Positions 37,412 through 46,808 are shown, counted from the first letter of the stretch. The stretch: 64,000 bases of DNA from an uncultured Roseovarius sp. (GCF_947489715.1 NZ_CANLER010000006.1:62001-126000); one strand, 5' to 3'. Translations and numbers: made by a program. Notes: a model not told the origin generated them from the sequence alone.

Positions 37412-37460
37412 CGCTGACGTTTTCGCGGCAACGGTAAGCATTGTTGTTCTGTCTGATGCT

Positions 37461-37940
37461 TTAGTAGTCATCACCAGAATAACGATTGGGCAGATCCAGC
37501 GCGTCCTCATTGCCAATAAATTTCGCCCATACTCCCCCAGGGCGCCAAATACCGTCCATTATCGCAAAAGCAACCTCTTCAGAACCGCCAATTCCTGACT
37601 TCGCATAGCGATAAAAAAAGGCCGATACACGGGCGTTGTAGATGCAATGCACGTGAACAGTTTGATCTTTTACTTTTTCAAGCGCGTTACAGAATTCGGC
37701 AAAGTCAGCATCTGTCGGATTTTCAAAATCTACCGGGATATAGATGTATTCCATGCCCAGCTCAGCAACAGATCCGGCTTCGTCTTCTAGTGCACCATCA
37801 TTTGAATGCGGCCCAAGATTGATAACGTGGGTGATGCCCATGTCCCTAATGTTTATCAACTGTTCTTCGGTTGGCTGACCAGATAGCGTGATGTTCTTGT
37901 CAAAGCGCCGCCAATTGATGATTTCAGGCAAATCTCTCAT
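37461..37940 (-). CDS. DUF442/PTP-like phosphatase-fold protein
   Basis: A 159-residue protein with a dual-specificity-phosphatase-like fold. The N-terminal RRFDKNITLSGQPTEEQL and ITHVINLGPHS match the DUF442 type. The catalytic loop reads VHCIYNARVSAF, with only four residues between Cys and Arg rather than the five of true tyrosine phosphatases. This shorter loop is rhodanese-like, so it may act as a sulfurtransferase or bind another oxyanion. It lies 9 bases after the DUF1272 gene on the same strand. Confidence 0.8.
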   Translation of the reverse strand: MRDLPEIINWRRFDKNITLSGQPTEEQLINIRDMGITHVINLGPHSNDGALEDEAGSVAELGMEYIYIPVDFENPTDADFAEFCNALEKVKDQTVHVHCIYNARVSAFFYRYAKSGIGGSEEVAFAIMDGIWRPGGVWAKFIGNEDALDLPNRYSGDDY

Positions 37941-37949
37941 GTTTCTCTC

Positions 37950-38210
37950 CTAATTGATCAGGCTTGGATTGGCGCATTCCGGATGATCTTTGTTAAACCG
38001 TACTGACGATGCCGGATTGGAAATCAGATTTTCAGGGGGACGAATAGGCCGTACAACAAGGTTGCCGCCGCAGTTCGGACAAATTTTGTCAAAACGCATC
38101 TCAGCGCAATCAGCACAAAATGTACATTCAAAGGTGCAGATCCGGGCGTTTGGTGCTGACGCGGGCAAATCCGTGTCACAGCATTCGCAATTCGGTTTGA
38201 GTATTAGCAA
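37950..38210 (-). CDS. DUF1272 zinc-ribbon protein
   Basis: An 86-residue Cys-rich protein matching the DUF1272 pattern: CECCDTDLPAS, ARICTFECTFCADCAE, ICPNCGG and VVRPIRPP. Five Cys pairs or clusters imply zinc binding. It has no known function. It is upstream of the DUF442-type gene and divergent from the GlxA-type regulator, which probably controls both. Confidence 0.9.
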   Translation of the reverse strand: MLILKPNCECCDTDLPASAPNARICTFECTFCADCAEMRFDKICPNCGGNLVVRPIRPPENLISNPASSVRFNKDHPECANPSLIN

Positions 38211-38263
38211 GGGAAAGCCTCCTGTTTGTTTCCCTTAGACTATCGATATCCGCTCTGTCATAA

Positions 38264-39280
38264 ATGACAATGAAACCTCGAATTATGCCAAACCACGAGA
38301 TGGAAATGACCACCAAACGTGTCCTCTTTGTCGTCTACCCGAATATCGTTCTTCTGGATCTCGTCGGTCCGCTACAAATTTTCACGCATGCCAAAGACAG
38401 TCAGACCGGCACCGCAGGTTATACGACTTCGATCGCATCTCTGGCAGGCACGGTGATTGCAACAAACACTGTGGTTCCCATTCCAACCGCGCCCATTTCG
38501 GACTTCTTAAACCAGAAAATCCATACATTGGTGATCGTAGGTGGAGATGGTGCATATGACGCGATGCAGAGCCGCGCGCTTATTGAAGCAATCAAAAAAA
38601 TTGGATCACAAGCCGAGCGTGTTTGCTCGGTTTGTTCTGGTGCTCTTGTTCTTGCGGCAGCAGGGTTTCTGGATGGACGAAGGGCCGTAACACATTGGGA
38701 AGACTGTAAAAGACTTGCAGAATACTTCCCCGAAGTAAGTGTCGAAGAGAATCCGATTTACATAAAAGACGAAAACGTGTGGACATCAGCCGGCATAACC
38801 GCTGGCATGGATATGGCGCTGGCAATCGTCGCCGAAGACCTGGGGCGTTCCACTGCTCTCAAGATGGCTCGGTCGCTTGTGACACATATGGTTCGATCAG
38901 GCGGGCAATCTCAGTTCAGCCCGGCCTTGGACCAGCAATTTCTGGATGCAACAGGTCGATTTGATGCGCTTCACAGCTGGATCAAAGAAAATTTGCACCT
39001 GGAACTCAAAGTTGATGAATTGGCTGCCAAAGTAAATATGAGTGCTCGGAACTTTTCGCGCCAATATACAGCGCAGATGCGCATCCCCCCTGCAAAGGCC
39101 GTCGAAGTCATCCGCACAGAAGTCGCACGCAATCTTCTGGAAACCACCAATTTGAGTGTCAAAAAAATTGCCACACGCTGCGGCTTCAGAGATGATGAAC
39201 GTCTAAGGCGTGCCTTCTTACGGCAACTGAAAACATCTCCAACCGAGTACCGGCAACGATTTCAGATTGGCCTCGAATGA
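38264..39280 (+). CDS. GlxA-type AraC-family regulator (DJ-1/PfpI domain plus AraC HTH)
   Basis: A 338-residue regulator. The N-terminal DJ-1/PfpI domain (18-190) opens RVLFVVYPNIVLLDLVGP and has the nucleophile-elbow Cys in CSVCSGALVLAAAGFLDGR and TSAGITAGMDMALAIV. The C-terminal AraC domain has two helix-turn-helices (LKVDELAAKVNMSARNFSR and LSVKKIATRCGFRDDERLRR). GlxA-type regulators often respond to amines or amino acids. Several ATGs cluster at the start (38264, 38270, 38285, 38300, 38306); the domain begins just after the last, so the true start may be later than shown. Divergent from the DUF1272/DUF442 pair. Confidence 0.9.
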   Translation: MTMKPRIMPNHEMEMTTKRVLFVVYPNIVLLDLVGPLQIFTHAKDSQTGTAGYTTSIASLAGTVIATNTVVPIPTAPISDFLNQKIHTLVIVGGDGAYDAMQSRALIEAIKKIGSQAERVCSVCSGALVLAAAGFLDGRRAVTHWEDCKRLAEYFPEVSVEENPIYIKDENVWTSAGITAGMDMALAIVAEDLGRSTALKMARSLVTHMVRSGGQSQFSPALDQQFLDATGRFDALHSWIKENLHLELKVDELAAKVNMSARNFSRQYTAQMRIPPAKAVEVIRTEVARNLLETTNLSVKKIATRCGFRDDERLRRAFLRQLKTSPTEYRQRFQIGLE

Positions 39281-39404
39281 TAATACCAAACCAGCACAAC
39301 TCAGTTCTTTTCACCCGCTTCTAGGGCTTGGGAAGCAAGCAGAATCAGAAGCCTTTTAAGAAACCCGAACGACAAACGATTATGCTGTTTCGAGATCAAG
39401 AAAA

Positions 39405-40811
39405 TCAGTCGGTCAATCTAGCCAAAGTCAATTGCTGACGAAGAACATCCAAGGACGCAGAACCATTCATCTGACTGGCGTTGAAGCGCATGAAGGATTG
39501 CATTTTTTGTGAAGGACTAAACACATTACCAGGTGCAAAAACTATCCCTTTCGCCAGCGCTGACCGGGCCAATGTTGCCGCGTCAATCTGATTGGGAAGT
39601 TCGCACCAAAGGTAAAAGCCACCCCTGGGCTTCACCCACGGCTTTATCCCCAATGAACCCAATTCACCCTCTGCATCAATACGTGCACGGTCTAGCCGAC
39701 CCCTTAGCGCCTCCATATGCTTGCGATAGCTGCCATCGGTCAGGGCCGTATGTAGCAATTCCGTCAACATCGGGCTTGGGCCGCCGAAGTTCGTCGCAAC
39801 TTGGAGGTCAGTCAGCGCCGCAATCCAATCCGGGCGAGCTGCGACATAGCCGCAGCGGAGCGATGCCGATAGCGTTTTCGAAAAACTGCCGATTGATAAC
39901 ACACGGTCATGGCCATCAAGCGCAGCCAAACGCGGCGAGTGATCTGGTTCGAACTCCGAAAAGATTTCATCTTCAACGATCAGCAGATCATAGGCCTCTG
40001 CCAACGAAAGGATACGGTGAGCCGTCGCCGCCGTAATTGTTGCCCCTGTCGGATTTTGCAGCGCCGAGTTGGTCAGATAAAGTCGTGGTCTTTGCTCCTT
40101 CAATACGCTTTCAAACTGTCGCAGATCAGGCCCGTTTGGCGTGTAAGGATTACTGGCGATGGTGATCTGGTGGGCCCTCAGCAGGGCTTGAAAGTTGAAA
40201 TAGCAGGGGTCATCAACCAGCACTGTATCCCCGGGCTGCAACAAAAACCTGCAAATCAAGTCCAATGCCTGTGACCCGGAATTGGTCAGCAACACATTGC
40301 CTGGATCAACACCAACACCTTGATCGTGAAGTTTGCGTGCAACATAACGGCGCAGATCGACTTGCCCCTGGGCGCTGCCGTAGTCCGTCAGCACAGAGCT
40401 CCCAGAGCGCGTCGCACGGCGCATGGCTCGGCGCAGTGAATCGACGGGCATCCAATCGGTAGGCAACCATCCGCACCCAGGTTTTGACACTTCGTCTCCG
40501 GCATCGATCGATTGCCGCGCAACCCAAAGCGGGTCCACTTCTCGCTCAAGCTGCGGACCGGTCTGAGAAACCGCGAAAGGCTGGACGCGGTTTGCCACAA
40601 AAAATCCCGATCCGCGCCGTGCAAAAATGGTGCCTTCTGCGGCCAACACATCATAGGCTTCAACCACGGTCGACGGGGACAGGTTCAGCGTTGAGGCTAG
40701 ACCGCGAACTGATGGGAGCTTATCGCCCGCCCCAAGGGCGCGCGACTGTATGCGACGGTTGATATGGTCCATCACGAGGTTTCGCCGGATCGCTTTGGCC
40801 ATCTCAGACAT
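39405..40811 (-). CDS. MocR/PdxR-type GntR regulator with aminotransferase domain
   Basis: About 468 residues: a GntR winged helix (DHINRRIQSRALGAGDKLPS, LNLSPSTVVEAYDVLAAEG) joined to a fold-type-I aminotransferase domain, with PLP Lys in SIGSFSKTLSASLRCGYV and the segments LLTNSGSQALDL and LIVEDEIFSEF. MocR regulators use PLP or its amino-acid adducts as effector. ATG 40811 is chosen; ATGs at 40802 and 40886 are alternatives. It diverges from a DMT transporter, with 108 bases between the two chosen starts, a common regulator-exporter arrangement. Confidence 0.92.
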   Translation of the reverse strand: MSEMAKAIRRNLVMDHINRRIQSRALGAGDKLPSVRGLASTLNLSPSTVVEAYDVLAAEGTIFARRGSGFFVANRVQPFAVSQTGPQLEREVDPLWVARQSIDAGDEVSKPGCGWLPTDWMPVDSLRRAMRRATRSGSSVLTDYGSAQGQVDLRRYVARKLHDQGVGVDPGNVLLTNSGSQALDLICRFLLQPGDTVLVDDPCYFNFQALLRAHQITIASNPYTPNGPDLRQFESVLKEQRPRLYLTNSALQNPTGATITAATAHRILSLAEAYDLLIVEDEIFSEFEPDHSPRLAALDGHDRVLSIGSFSKTLSASLRCGYVAARPDWIAALTDLQVATNFGGPSPMLTELLHTALTDGSYRKHMEALRGRLDRARIDAEGELGSLGIKPWVKPRGGFYLWCELPNQIDAATLARSALAKGIVFAPGNVFSPSQKMQSFMRFNASQMNGSASLDVLRQQLTLARLTD

Positions 40812-40919
40812 CCTTTGTATGGGCTTCTTGAGGAGTACAGTTTGGACATATCGTACGGCTTTGTGTCTGCCCTTGCCATCCCGCACAAGCTACAAAACCC
40901 GAAAAGGGATATTGCTGTC

Positions 40920-41780
40920 ATGAATTCTTCATTTTCGGGCTGGGGCAGCGGGCTGCTTGGTGTATTGATTTTCAGCGGATCGCTGCCAGCCACACGCGTA
41001 GCTGTCGGTGGGTTGGAACCGTTCTTCCTGACATCAGTACGGGCCGTAATAGCGGCTGCACTGGCGCTTGTTTTACTAACCCTCTTCAAACAAAAAAGAC
41101 CTTCGCGAAGGGATTTGAGATCACTCGGCATTGTGGCTTTAGGAGTGGTCGTCGGATTTCCGCTTTTGACTGCCCTGGCATTGCAACACATCACCGCAGC
41201 GCATTCGATTGTCTTTATCGGCCTTTTACCTTTGGCCACAGCCGCTTTCGGCGTGTTGCGCGGGGGCGATTGCCCGAGACTTTTGTTTTGGGTGTTTTCG
41301 GTCTTGGGCAGCAGCGCCGTCGTCGGTTTCGCGCTCACCCAAAGTGCGGAAGCATCACTGATAGGTGATATGTTCATGGTGGCTGCAGTCGTCGCGTGCG
41401 GATTGGGCTATGCGGAAGGCGCAGTTTTATCGCGCAGGTTGGGCGGCTGGCAGGTTATCTGCTGGGCGTTGATTCTGGCCTTCCCGCTGATGGCGGTTTT
41501 TGCGACCGTGACGCGCCCGGAAACACTCGCTGGGCTGAAGATCTCAGTGTGGCTCAGCCTTGGATATGTTTCAGTCTTCTCCATGCTCGTGGGTTTTGTG
41601 TTCTGGTACCGAGGCCTGGCTTTGGGTGGAACTGCAGGCGTCGGTCAACTTCAACTCTTGCAACCGTTTTTTGGCTTAATACTTGCTGCAATGCTATTGG
41701 CGGAACCCATTGCACCATCCATGATAGGTGTCACAATCTTTGTGGTGGTCTGCGTGGCCGGGGCAAAACGCTTCGCGTGA
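40920..41780 (+). CDS. EamA/DMT-superfamily transporter
   Basis: A 286-residue inner-membrane protein with about ten hydrophobic helices in two EamA repeats. Family features include FSGSLPATRVAVGGLEPFF, ALALQHITAAHSIVFIGLLPL and LLQPFFGLILAAMLLAEP. These proteins export or import small metabolites such as amino acids. ATG 40920 opens the first helix region; the frame continues upstream to 40764 but that part is antisense to the regulator start. Divergent MocR gene next door suggests induction by an amine or amino acid. Confidence 0.92.
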   Translation: MNSSFSGWGSGLLGVLIFSGSLPATRVAVGGLEPFFLTSVRAVIAAALALVLLTLFKQKRPSRRDLRSLGIVALGVVVGFPLLTALALQHITAAHSIVFIGLLPLATAAFGVLRGGDCPRLLFWVFSVLGSSAVVGFALTQSAEASLIGDMFMVAAVVACGLGYAEGAVLSRRLGGWQVICWALILAFPLMAVFATVTRPETLAGLKISVWLSLGYVSVFSMLVGFVFWYRGLALGGTAGVGQLQLLQPFFGLILAAMLLAEPIAPSMIGVTIFVVVCVAGAKRFA

Positions 41781-41812
41781 TATTGCATTCGTCCATGCGT
41801 GGCAAAACTAGA

Positions 41813-42535
41813 CTATGGTTTCTGCAACCATCTTTTGGGCGCGCGCCAGTCACTCACGGCGGTTCTGATGATGGTTCCAATAATCGCGTGACCCGCCAGA
41901 ACAGTGCCGCGAATGGTTCCCGAAATCTTGGAAACCCCTATGCGCGCCCGGTAATCGACGGGCACTTCACGAACCGTCAGCTTTTCTTGAATTGCGCGCA
42001 GTTGCATCTCAACGGTCCAACCGAAAGCCTGATCCTTCATGCCGATTTGCCGCAACGCATTGGCATCAATCGCACGAAACGGCCCCAGATCGGTATATTG
42101 TACTGACCAAAACTGCCATATCAGCCAGCATGCCAGCCAATTGCCAAATCGCTGCGGCAAAGTGAGTGATCCGCGTTCACACCGCCCGAGCCTGCGCGAC
42201 CCGATAACCAATTGCACGCCATCAGTCGTAATCGGGTCAACCAAACGGTACATCTGCTGCGGATAGTCGCTGTAATCACCGTCGAGAAAGACGATGACAT
42301 CACAATCTGTCAGGGCCGCGATGCCGGAAAGACATGCGGCACCATATCCCAGCCGGGAAGCGACAACCGTCTTCGCGCCCAATCGTTGCGCTACATCAAC
42401 TGTGCGATCTGTAGATCCATTATCTGCAACGACAATTTGATCGACCCAATCAGGCACTTCCGCCAGCACAAGACCAATTGCGTCTGCTTCGTTCAATGTT
42501 GGGATGACCAACCCAATCCGCGCGGTATTTCGCAT
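41813..42535 (-). CDS. Family 2 glycosyltransferase (polyprenyl-phosphate sugar synthase-like)
   Basis: A 240-residue GT-A enzyme of the dolichol-phosphate-mannose-synthase-like branch. It has IGLVIPTLNEADAIGLVL, the nucleotide-binding VVADNGSTDRT, the metal motif FLDGDYSDYP and the acceptor segment IGSRRLGR. No C-terminal membrane segments follow, so it is probably membrane-associated only. It overlaps the end of the GT-C-like gene by one base (TGATG). The pair would make a lipid-linked sugar and transfer it; the final acceptor is unknown. Confidence 0.88.
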   Translation of the reverse strand: MRNTARIGLVIPTLNEADAIGLVLAEVPDWVDQIVVADNGSTDRTVDVAQRLGAKTVVASRLGYGAACLSGIAALTDCDVIVFLDGDYSDYPQQMYRLVDPITTDGVQLVIGSRRLGRCERGSLTLPQRFGNWLACWLIWQFWSVQYTDLGPFRAIDANALRQIGMKDQAFGWTVEMQLRAIQEKLTVREVPVDYRARIGVSKISGTIRGTVLAGHAIIGTIIRTAVSDWRAPKRWLQKP

Positions 42536-43959
42536 CAGACCGCCCCTCTCGGACGACCCAGCATGGCGCCAGGACGCGCTACATCAAACACAATCAAGGC
42601 CCAGACAGGAGCCCAAATCGCCCATACAACACCATATCGATAGAGCATTTCCTGACCGTGCGGCGCCAAGTGAAAATAGAGGTAATGCAGCGGCAAGGTG
42701 ACACCCGCCAAAAGCAATCCACGCACGGGGAAAAAACACAGGAAGGGTGCAATCCAAATAAAGTACCAGGGGGTTTGCGACGGGGAGAGAAGGTAAAGGG
42801 CCGCACAGATCAGAAACATCCGTTTGAAGGCCATAAATGTATCCTTGGCACGCCGAATACAGATCGCGACAACAATCGCCAATAACAAGAAGCCGAGGAA
42901 CATTTGGCTTAGCATAGGCGCGTTTTCATGGTCCGGGACGACAAACCCAAGCAGCCAATCGCTTACCAAAAATGCCGCGGATGACGCCTTCCAGTTCTGA
43001 GCAAAGGCAACGAAGCCCGAACTCGTATCGAGTTTTGAGGCGACCACAGGCCAGAAGATCAGAACCAGCAAGAACACCGTAAGTGATACAGCAAGGATAA
43101 ATATATGGCGCTTTTCAATAAATTGCCGCCAGACCGCTGCGACCATTAGCAAAGGCCAGACTTTCACCCCGGCGGAAACTGTCAAAAAAACCGATGCCCA
43201 GACACCGTGCCCTTTTATCATCAAAAGACCGGCTGCAAGTACCGGCAGCATCACGACCGGCTCCATATGGGCAGAATTGGCGATTTCTTTGATCACCAGA
43301 GGGTTCCACCAATATAGGGCCAGCCACAATGGGGATCGCCCAAGCGTCACCAAAATGGCATAGATGAAAATCAGGCATCCCAATTCAAGCAAAAAAAGCA
43401 TGATCCGCCAACCATCAAGATCAAATGGTGCCACGACATGCGAAATCGCAAAGACCGCCTGTGCAACGGGTGGGTAGACGGTTCGATATTCCGGATAATT
43501 CACCCGCTCTAGAATTTGACCGGCCCGCTGGGCCAACGCCCGAACATCAGCCGATCCAGCGCTGCCATCCGCTATATCAAGGGGCGAATACTCAAAAGGA
43601 GAGTTCCCTGCCACCACGACTGCACCGTCCCAGAGATAGCGATTATAGTCATCCTCCAGCAAGGCTGGCGTGCCCAATTGCACCAGTCGTGCAGCAGCGC
43701 CTACAAGCAAAATCAGGATAAGCACGTGCCGGGTTGCAGGCTCCGTCATATTACGGATCAAAACCGGAAGCGAGAAGGTGACAGCCGCGGCTACAAAGAT
43801 GTAAAGCGACACGAAGACTACGATCGGCATTTCTTCCAACGCAACCTCGTATGCAAAATAAGGCGCTGCGGCCCGCAATGCTAACGACGACGAAAGTAGA
43901 AAAAAGCCAAGACACCACCATGCTGCCAAGGTCGGAATTTTGCCGAGGTCAAATTTCAT
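42535..43959 (-). CDS. Polytopic GT-C-type (mannosyl)transferase-like protein
   Basis: A 474-residue membrane protein with ten or more helices. The first extracytoplasmic loop has EDDYNRYLWDGAVVVAGNSP, an acidic DD motif and context typical of GT-C enzymes using polyprenyl-phosphate sugars (GT87/DUF2029-like). Later loops include RTVYPPVAQAVFAIS and SPSQTPWYFIWIAPF. Sugar and acceptor are unknown. It is co-translated with the GT2 gene. The secreted basic mini-protein gene lies upstream on the same strand, only 29 bases before this start. Confidence 0.82.
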   Translation of the reverse strand: MKFDLGKIPTLAAWWCLGFFLLSSSLALRAAAPYFAYEVALEEMPIVVFVSLYIFVAAAVTFSLPVLIRNMTEPATRHVLILILLVGAAARLVQLGTPALLEDDYNRYLWDGAVVVAGNSPFEYSPLDIADGSAGSADVRALAQRAGQILERVNYPEYRTVYPPVAQAVFAISHVVAPFDLDGWRIMLFLLELGCLIFIYAILVTLGRSPLWLALYWWNPLVIKEIANSAHMEPVVMLPVLAAGLLMIKGHGVWASVFLTVSAGVKVWPLLMVAAVWRQFIEKRHIFILAVSLTVFLLVLIFWPVVASKLDTSSGFVAFAQNWKASSAAFLVSDWLLGFVVPDHENAPMLSQMFLGFLLLAIVVAICIRRAKDTFMAFKRMFLICAALYLLSPSQTPWYFIWIAPFLCFFPVRGLLLAGVTLPLHYLYFHLAPHGQEMLYRYGVVWAIWAPVWALIVFDVARPGAMLGRPRGAV

Positions 43960-43988
43960 CCATATTCACTTCGGCAGCCAACCGAGCC

Positions 43989-44249
43989 TCAATTATAGCT
44001 TCCGCGCCGAGAGTTCCTCTTCCGCTTTTTCTTGGATTTCTTTTTCTTCTTCTTTTTGGTTTCTTGAAGAATTTGCGAGTTTTTTGCGACGCCCCGGTTC
44101 CGTGAATTGGCACGCTCGGTCACAGTGGCCTGTGCGCCTTTGAAGCCGAACAGACCATTGTTAGAATTCTTCTCTGCAGCGGCGCTGCTATTTGCAATCA
44201 ACATTGCTGCTAAAAGCGCGCTGGATTTCGATAGGATGCGTAGAGACAT
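43989..44249 (-). CDS. Small secreted protein with a poly-lysine/arginine tail
   Basis: An 86-residue protein. A clear signal peptide (SKSSALLAAMLIANSSAAA) is followed by a short polar region (NNGLFGFKGAQATVTERA) and a very basic tail at about 61-82 containing KKKKKKKSKKKRKRNSRRG. ATG 44249 opens the signal peptide; the frame also extends to 44285. I do not recognise a family. A periplasmic or secreted polycation could bind lipopolysaccharide, peptidoglycan or nucleic acid. It is read in the same direction as the two glycosyltransferase genes and diverges from the DUF547 gene. Confidence 0.65.
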   Translation of the reverse strand: MSLRILSKSSALLAAMLIANSSAAAEKNSNNGLFGFKGAQATVTERANSRNRGVAKNSQILQETKKKKKKKSKKKRKRNSRRGSYN

Positions 44250-44419
44250 TATGATCCTGACTTTGAACTGATGAAGCTGGATCACAAGCTAGGCCCAACC
44301 GCATTCGCTTGGAACGGAACATTGTTTCACATTTCTGTGCAGAAGATTTGTTTTGCGATCAAGCTGACACAAGGTCATTAAAACCGAAACCAAGGCAAAC
44401 ACCTGTTCAGGGATATTCC

Positions 44420-45241
44420 ATGCTGCGCCGCCTGCTCTTTCTCGCGCTCACACTATCTATTTTGCCTGCGGGTCTGCTTGGCCGTTGGTCCTCCAGCGCA
44501 CCGGAGGCTTGGGAGCACTGGGAATACCATGATCCCGAAAACAAACACCCAATCAACCACAGTGCCTGGGATAAGTTCCTACAAAAATATGTCCGCCCCG
44601 ACGGCAATGGATATAACAAATTCGCCTATAGCAGCGTAACTGACACCGACAAGACCAGGCTGGAAACCTATATTGATAACCTTACTCAAATTGAAATAAC
44701 CGAGCGCGCAAGACCGGTTCAACTTGCGTATTGGATCAATCTCTACAATGCCTTGACCATCAAAGTCGTTCTCGACCACTACCCAGTATCGTCGATCCGA
44801 AACATACGTCTTGGCGGAATTTTGAACCGCGGCCCTTGGGACGAAGAGTTGGTCGAGATTGAAGCGGAATCCATTTCTCTGAATGCAATCGAACACGAAA
44901 TTCTCCGGCCAATCTGGCAAGATCCACGTATTCACTACGCGATCAATTGCGCATCTGTGGGGTGCCCTAACCTGCATCGTCGCGCATTTACCGCAACCAA
45001 TGTCGACGACTTGCTGGACCAACTCGCAGAGGAGTATCTGAGCCATCCGCGTGGTTTTAAGATCGAGGGTGACATCGTAACGGTGTCATCAATCTTTCAG
45101 TGGTTCGCATATGATTTTGGAAATTCCGAAGAGGGCGTTATCAAGCATATTGCACAACATGCACCGGCGAATAAGGTAGAAAAGCTTTTGCAAATCGGTG
45201 GAATTTCCGATTCTGAATATGATTGGTCTTTAAACCAATAG
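44420..45241 (+). CDS. DUF547-domain exported protein
   Basis: A 273-residue protein with an N-terminal signal or anchor (LLFLALTLSILPAGLLG) and a DUF547 domain: ARPVQLAYWINLYNALTIKVV, SIRNIRLGG, LNAIEHEILRP and YAINCASVGCPNL. DUF547 proteins have no firmly known role. ATG 44420 is chosen for the signal peptide, with CAGGGA 7 bases upstream. It diverges from the basic mini-protein gene and precedes the murA-like gene by 256 bases. Confidence 0.88.
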   Translation: MLRRLLFLALTLSILPAGLLGRWSSSAPEAWEHWEYHDPENKHPINHSAWDKFLQKYVRPDGNGYNKFAYSSVTDTDKTRLETYIDNLTQIEITERARPVQLAYWINLYNALTIKVVLDHYPVSSIRNIRLGGILNRGPWDEELVEIEAESISLNAIEHEILRPIWQDPRIHYAINCASVGCPNLHRRAFTATNVDDLLDQLAEEYLSHPRGFKIEGDIVTVSSIFQWFAYDFGNSEEGVIKHIAQHAPANKVEKLLQIGGISDSEYDWSLNQ

Positions 45242-45497
45242 AGTCCGCCTAGAAGACTTACACCCCCAGAGAATTTGGTCGATATGCTGCCGACTGTTAG
45301 CCGGCAATTTGTTGCTATTGAGAACATGTCCTTCGCCGCCGCATTCGGTATGGGCTTGTCGCTCAGACCGAGATGGGCGTTTGCCACACTCGTCCAATCG
45401 AAACCAATTGCCCTTACATCTCCCTGTGCTCCTTCTTCTTGCCACAGTCAGAAACACCGTTAAGGTTTCCGCCAATAAAAATGAAAAGGAAAGAGGC

Positions 45498-46808
45498 ATG
45501 GCAGCGCCAAGGGCAAGTGAACGCATCGAATATATTGTGGAAGGAGGTCATCAGCTTTCCGGCAGCATCGAGCCTTCCGGCAACAAGAACGCCGCCCTCC
45601 CAATTATTGCGGCGGCGCTTTTAAACAAGCATCCTGTCACGCTGTCCAACGTTCCAAGAATCCGGGACGTCGAAGCTTTGGTCGAATTAATTGCATCCGT
45701 TGGTGCCGAAACGGAATGGGTAGGCAGGAATGAGCTTCGTATTCAGGCGCGGGACGTACGGCCAGCAGATCTCGATCCCGATCTATGTGGCCGGATTCGG
45801 GCCTCCATACTTCTTGCAGGTCCAATGCTTGCCCGTTGCGGCGAGGTCACGCTTCCTCCGCCAGGGGGCGATGTTATTGGCCGACGTCGGCTTGATACGC
45901 ACTTCCTCGCGTTGCAGCAATTGGGTGCGGATATTTCGGTAGATGGTTCGTATTCATTCCGCTCAAAGCGTTTGGTTGGCGCAGATGTGTTCATGGATGA
46001 ACCCTCGGTTACTGCAACTGAAAATGCGCTCAGCGCGGCGGTGGCGGCTGAAGGCACGACCATACTCAGGAATTGTGCTTCGGAACCTCATGTTCAGGAT
46101 CTGGCACGCTTCCTGATCGCGATGGGCGCAGAGATCGAAGGCATTGGCACGAACTGCATGACGATACATGGGGGGCGCAGTTTGACGTCGGCAAAACATC
46201 GGATCGGTACCGATTACATTGAGGTTGGATCTCTGATCGGTCTCGCCGCAGTCACAGATTCTGAACTGCGGATAACCAATGCAGGTGTTGAACATCTTCG
46301 TTCGACACTTATGGGTTTCGACAAGCTTGGTGTGCGGTGCATGATCGACGGTGACGATCTTGTCGTACCACGAGGGCAAGAAAAAACGGTGGTACCCGAT
46401 TTCGGCGGCCACGTTCCGAAAATCGAAGACCAACCCTGGCCCGCCTTTCCCGCCGATACGATGTCGATCGCGATTGTGACGGCGACGCAATGCGACGGCA
46501 TGGTTCTTATGTTCGAGAAAATGTACGAATCTCGAATGTTTTTTGTAGACAAGTTGATCGCGATGGGCGCGCGGATCGTGCTCTGTGACCCACATCGTGC
46601 AGTTATTTCCGGTCCAACCAGACTGCGTGCATCGCGCTTGGAAAGTCCAGACATTCGGGCGGGTATGGCGATGTTGATCGCAGCAATGAGCGCCAAGGGC
46701 TCTTCGGTCATCAATAACGCCCAACAGATTGAACGCGGGTATGAGCGAATTGACGAGAGGTTGAACGCCTTGGGGGCCAGAATAACTAGAATACCCGCAC
46801 GCCTTTGA
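45498..46808 (+). CDS. murA: UDP-N-acetylglucosamine 1-carboxyvinyltransferase (MurA homologue, Asp at the Cys115 position)
   Basis: A 436-residue EPSP-synthase-family enzyme catalysing the first committed step of peptidoglycan synthesis. It has Lys30 in EPSGNKNAALP (equivalent to Lys22 of E. coli), ILLAGPMLARCGE and the Arg in DIRAGMAMLIAA. The active-site loop reads PPPGGDVIGRR: residue 125, normally the Cys that fosfomycin alkylates, is Asp. Asp is also found in mycobacterial and chlamydial MurA, which are naturally insensitive to fosfomycin. It may be a second MurA; a Cys-type copy could lie elsewhere. ATG 45498 follows AAAGAGG. The open frame upstream to 45309 is not needed. Confidence 0.9.
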   Translation: MAAPRASERIEYIVEGGHQLSGSIEPSGNKNAALPIIAAALLNKHPVTLSNVPRIRDVEALVELIASVGAETEWVGRNELRIQARDVRPADLDPDLCGRIRASILLAGPMLARCGEVTLPPPGGDVIGRRRLDTHFLALQQLGADISVDGSYSFRSKRLVGADVFMDEPSVTATENALSAAVAAEGTTILRNCASEPHVQDLARFLIAMGAEIEGIGTNCMTIHGGRSLTSAKHRIGTDYIEVGSLIGLAAVTDSELRITNAGVEHLRSTLMGFDKLGVRCMIDGDDLVVPRGQEKTVVPDFGGHVPKIEDQPWPAFPADTMSIAIVTATQCDGMVLMFEKMYESRMFFVDKLIAMGARIVLCDPHRAVISGPTRLRASRLESPDIRAGMAMLIAAMSAKGSSVINNAQQIERGYERIDERLNALGARITRIPARL

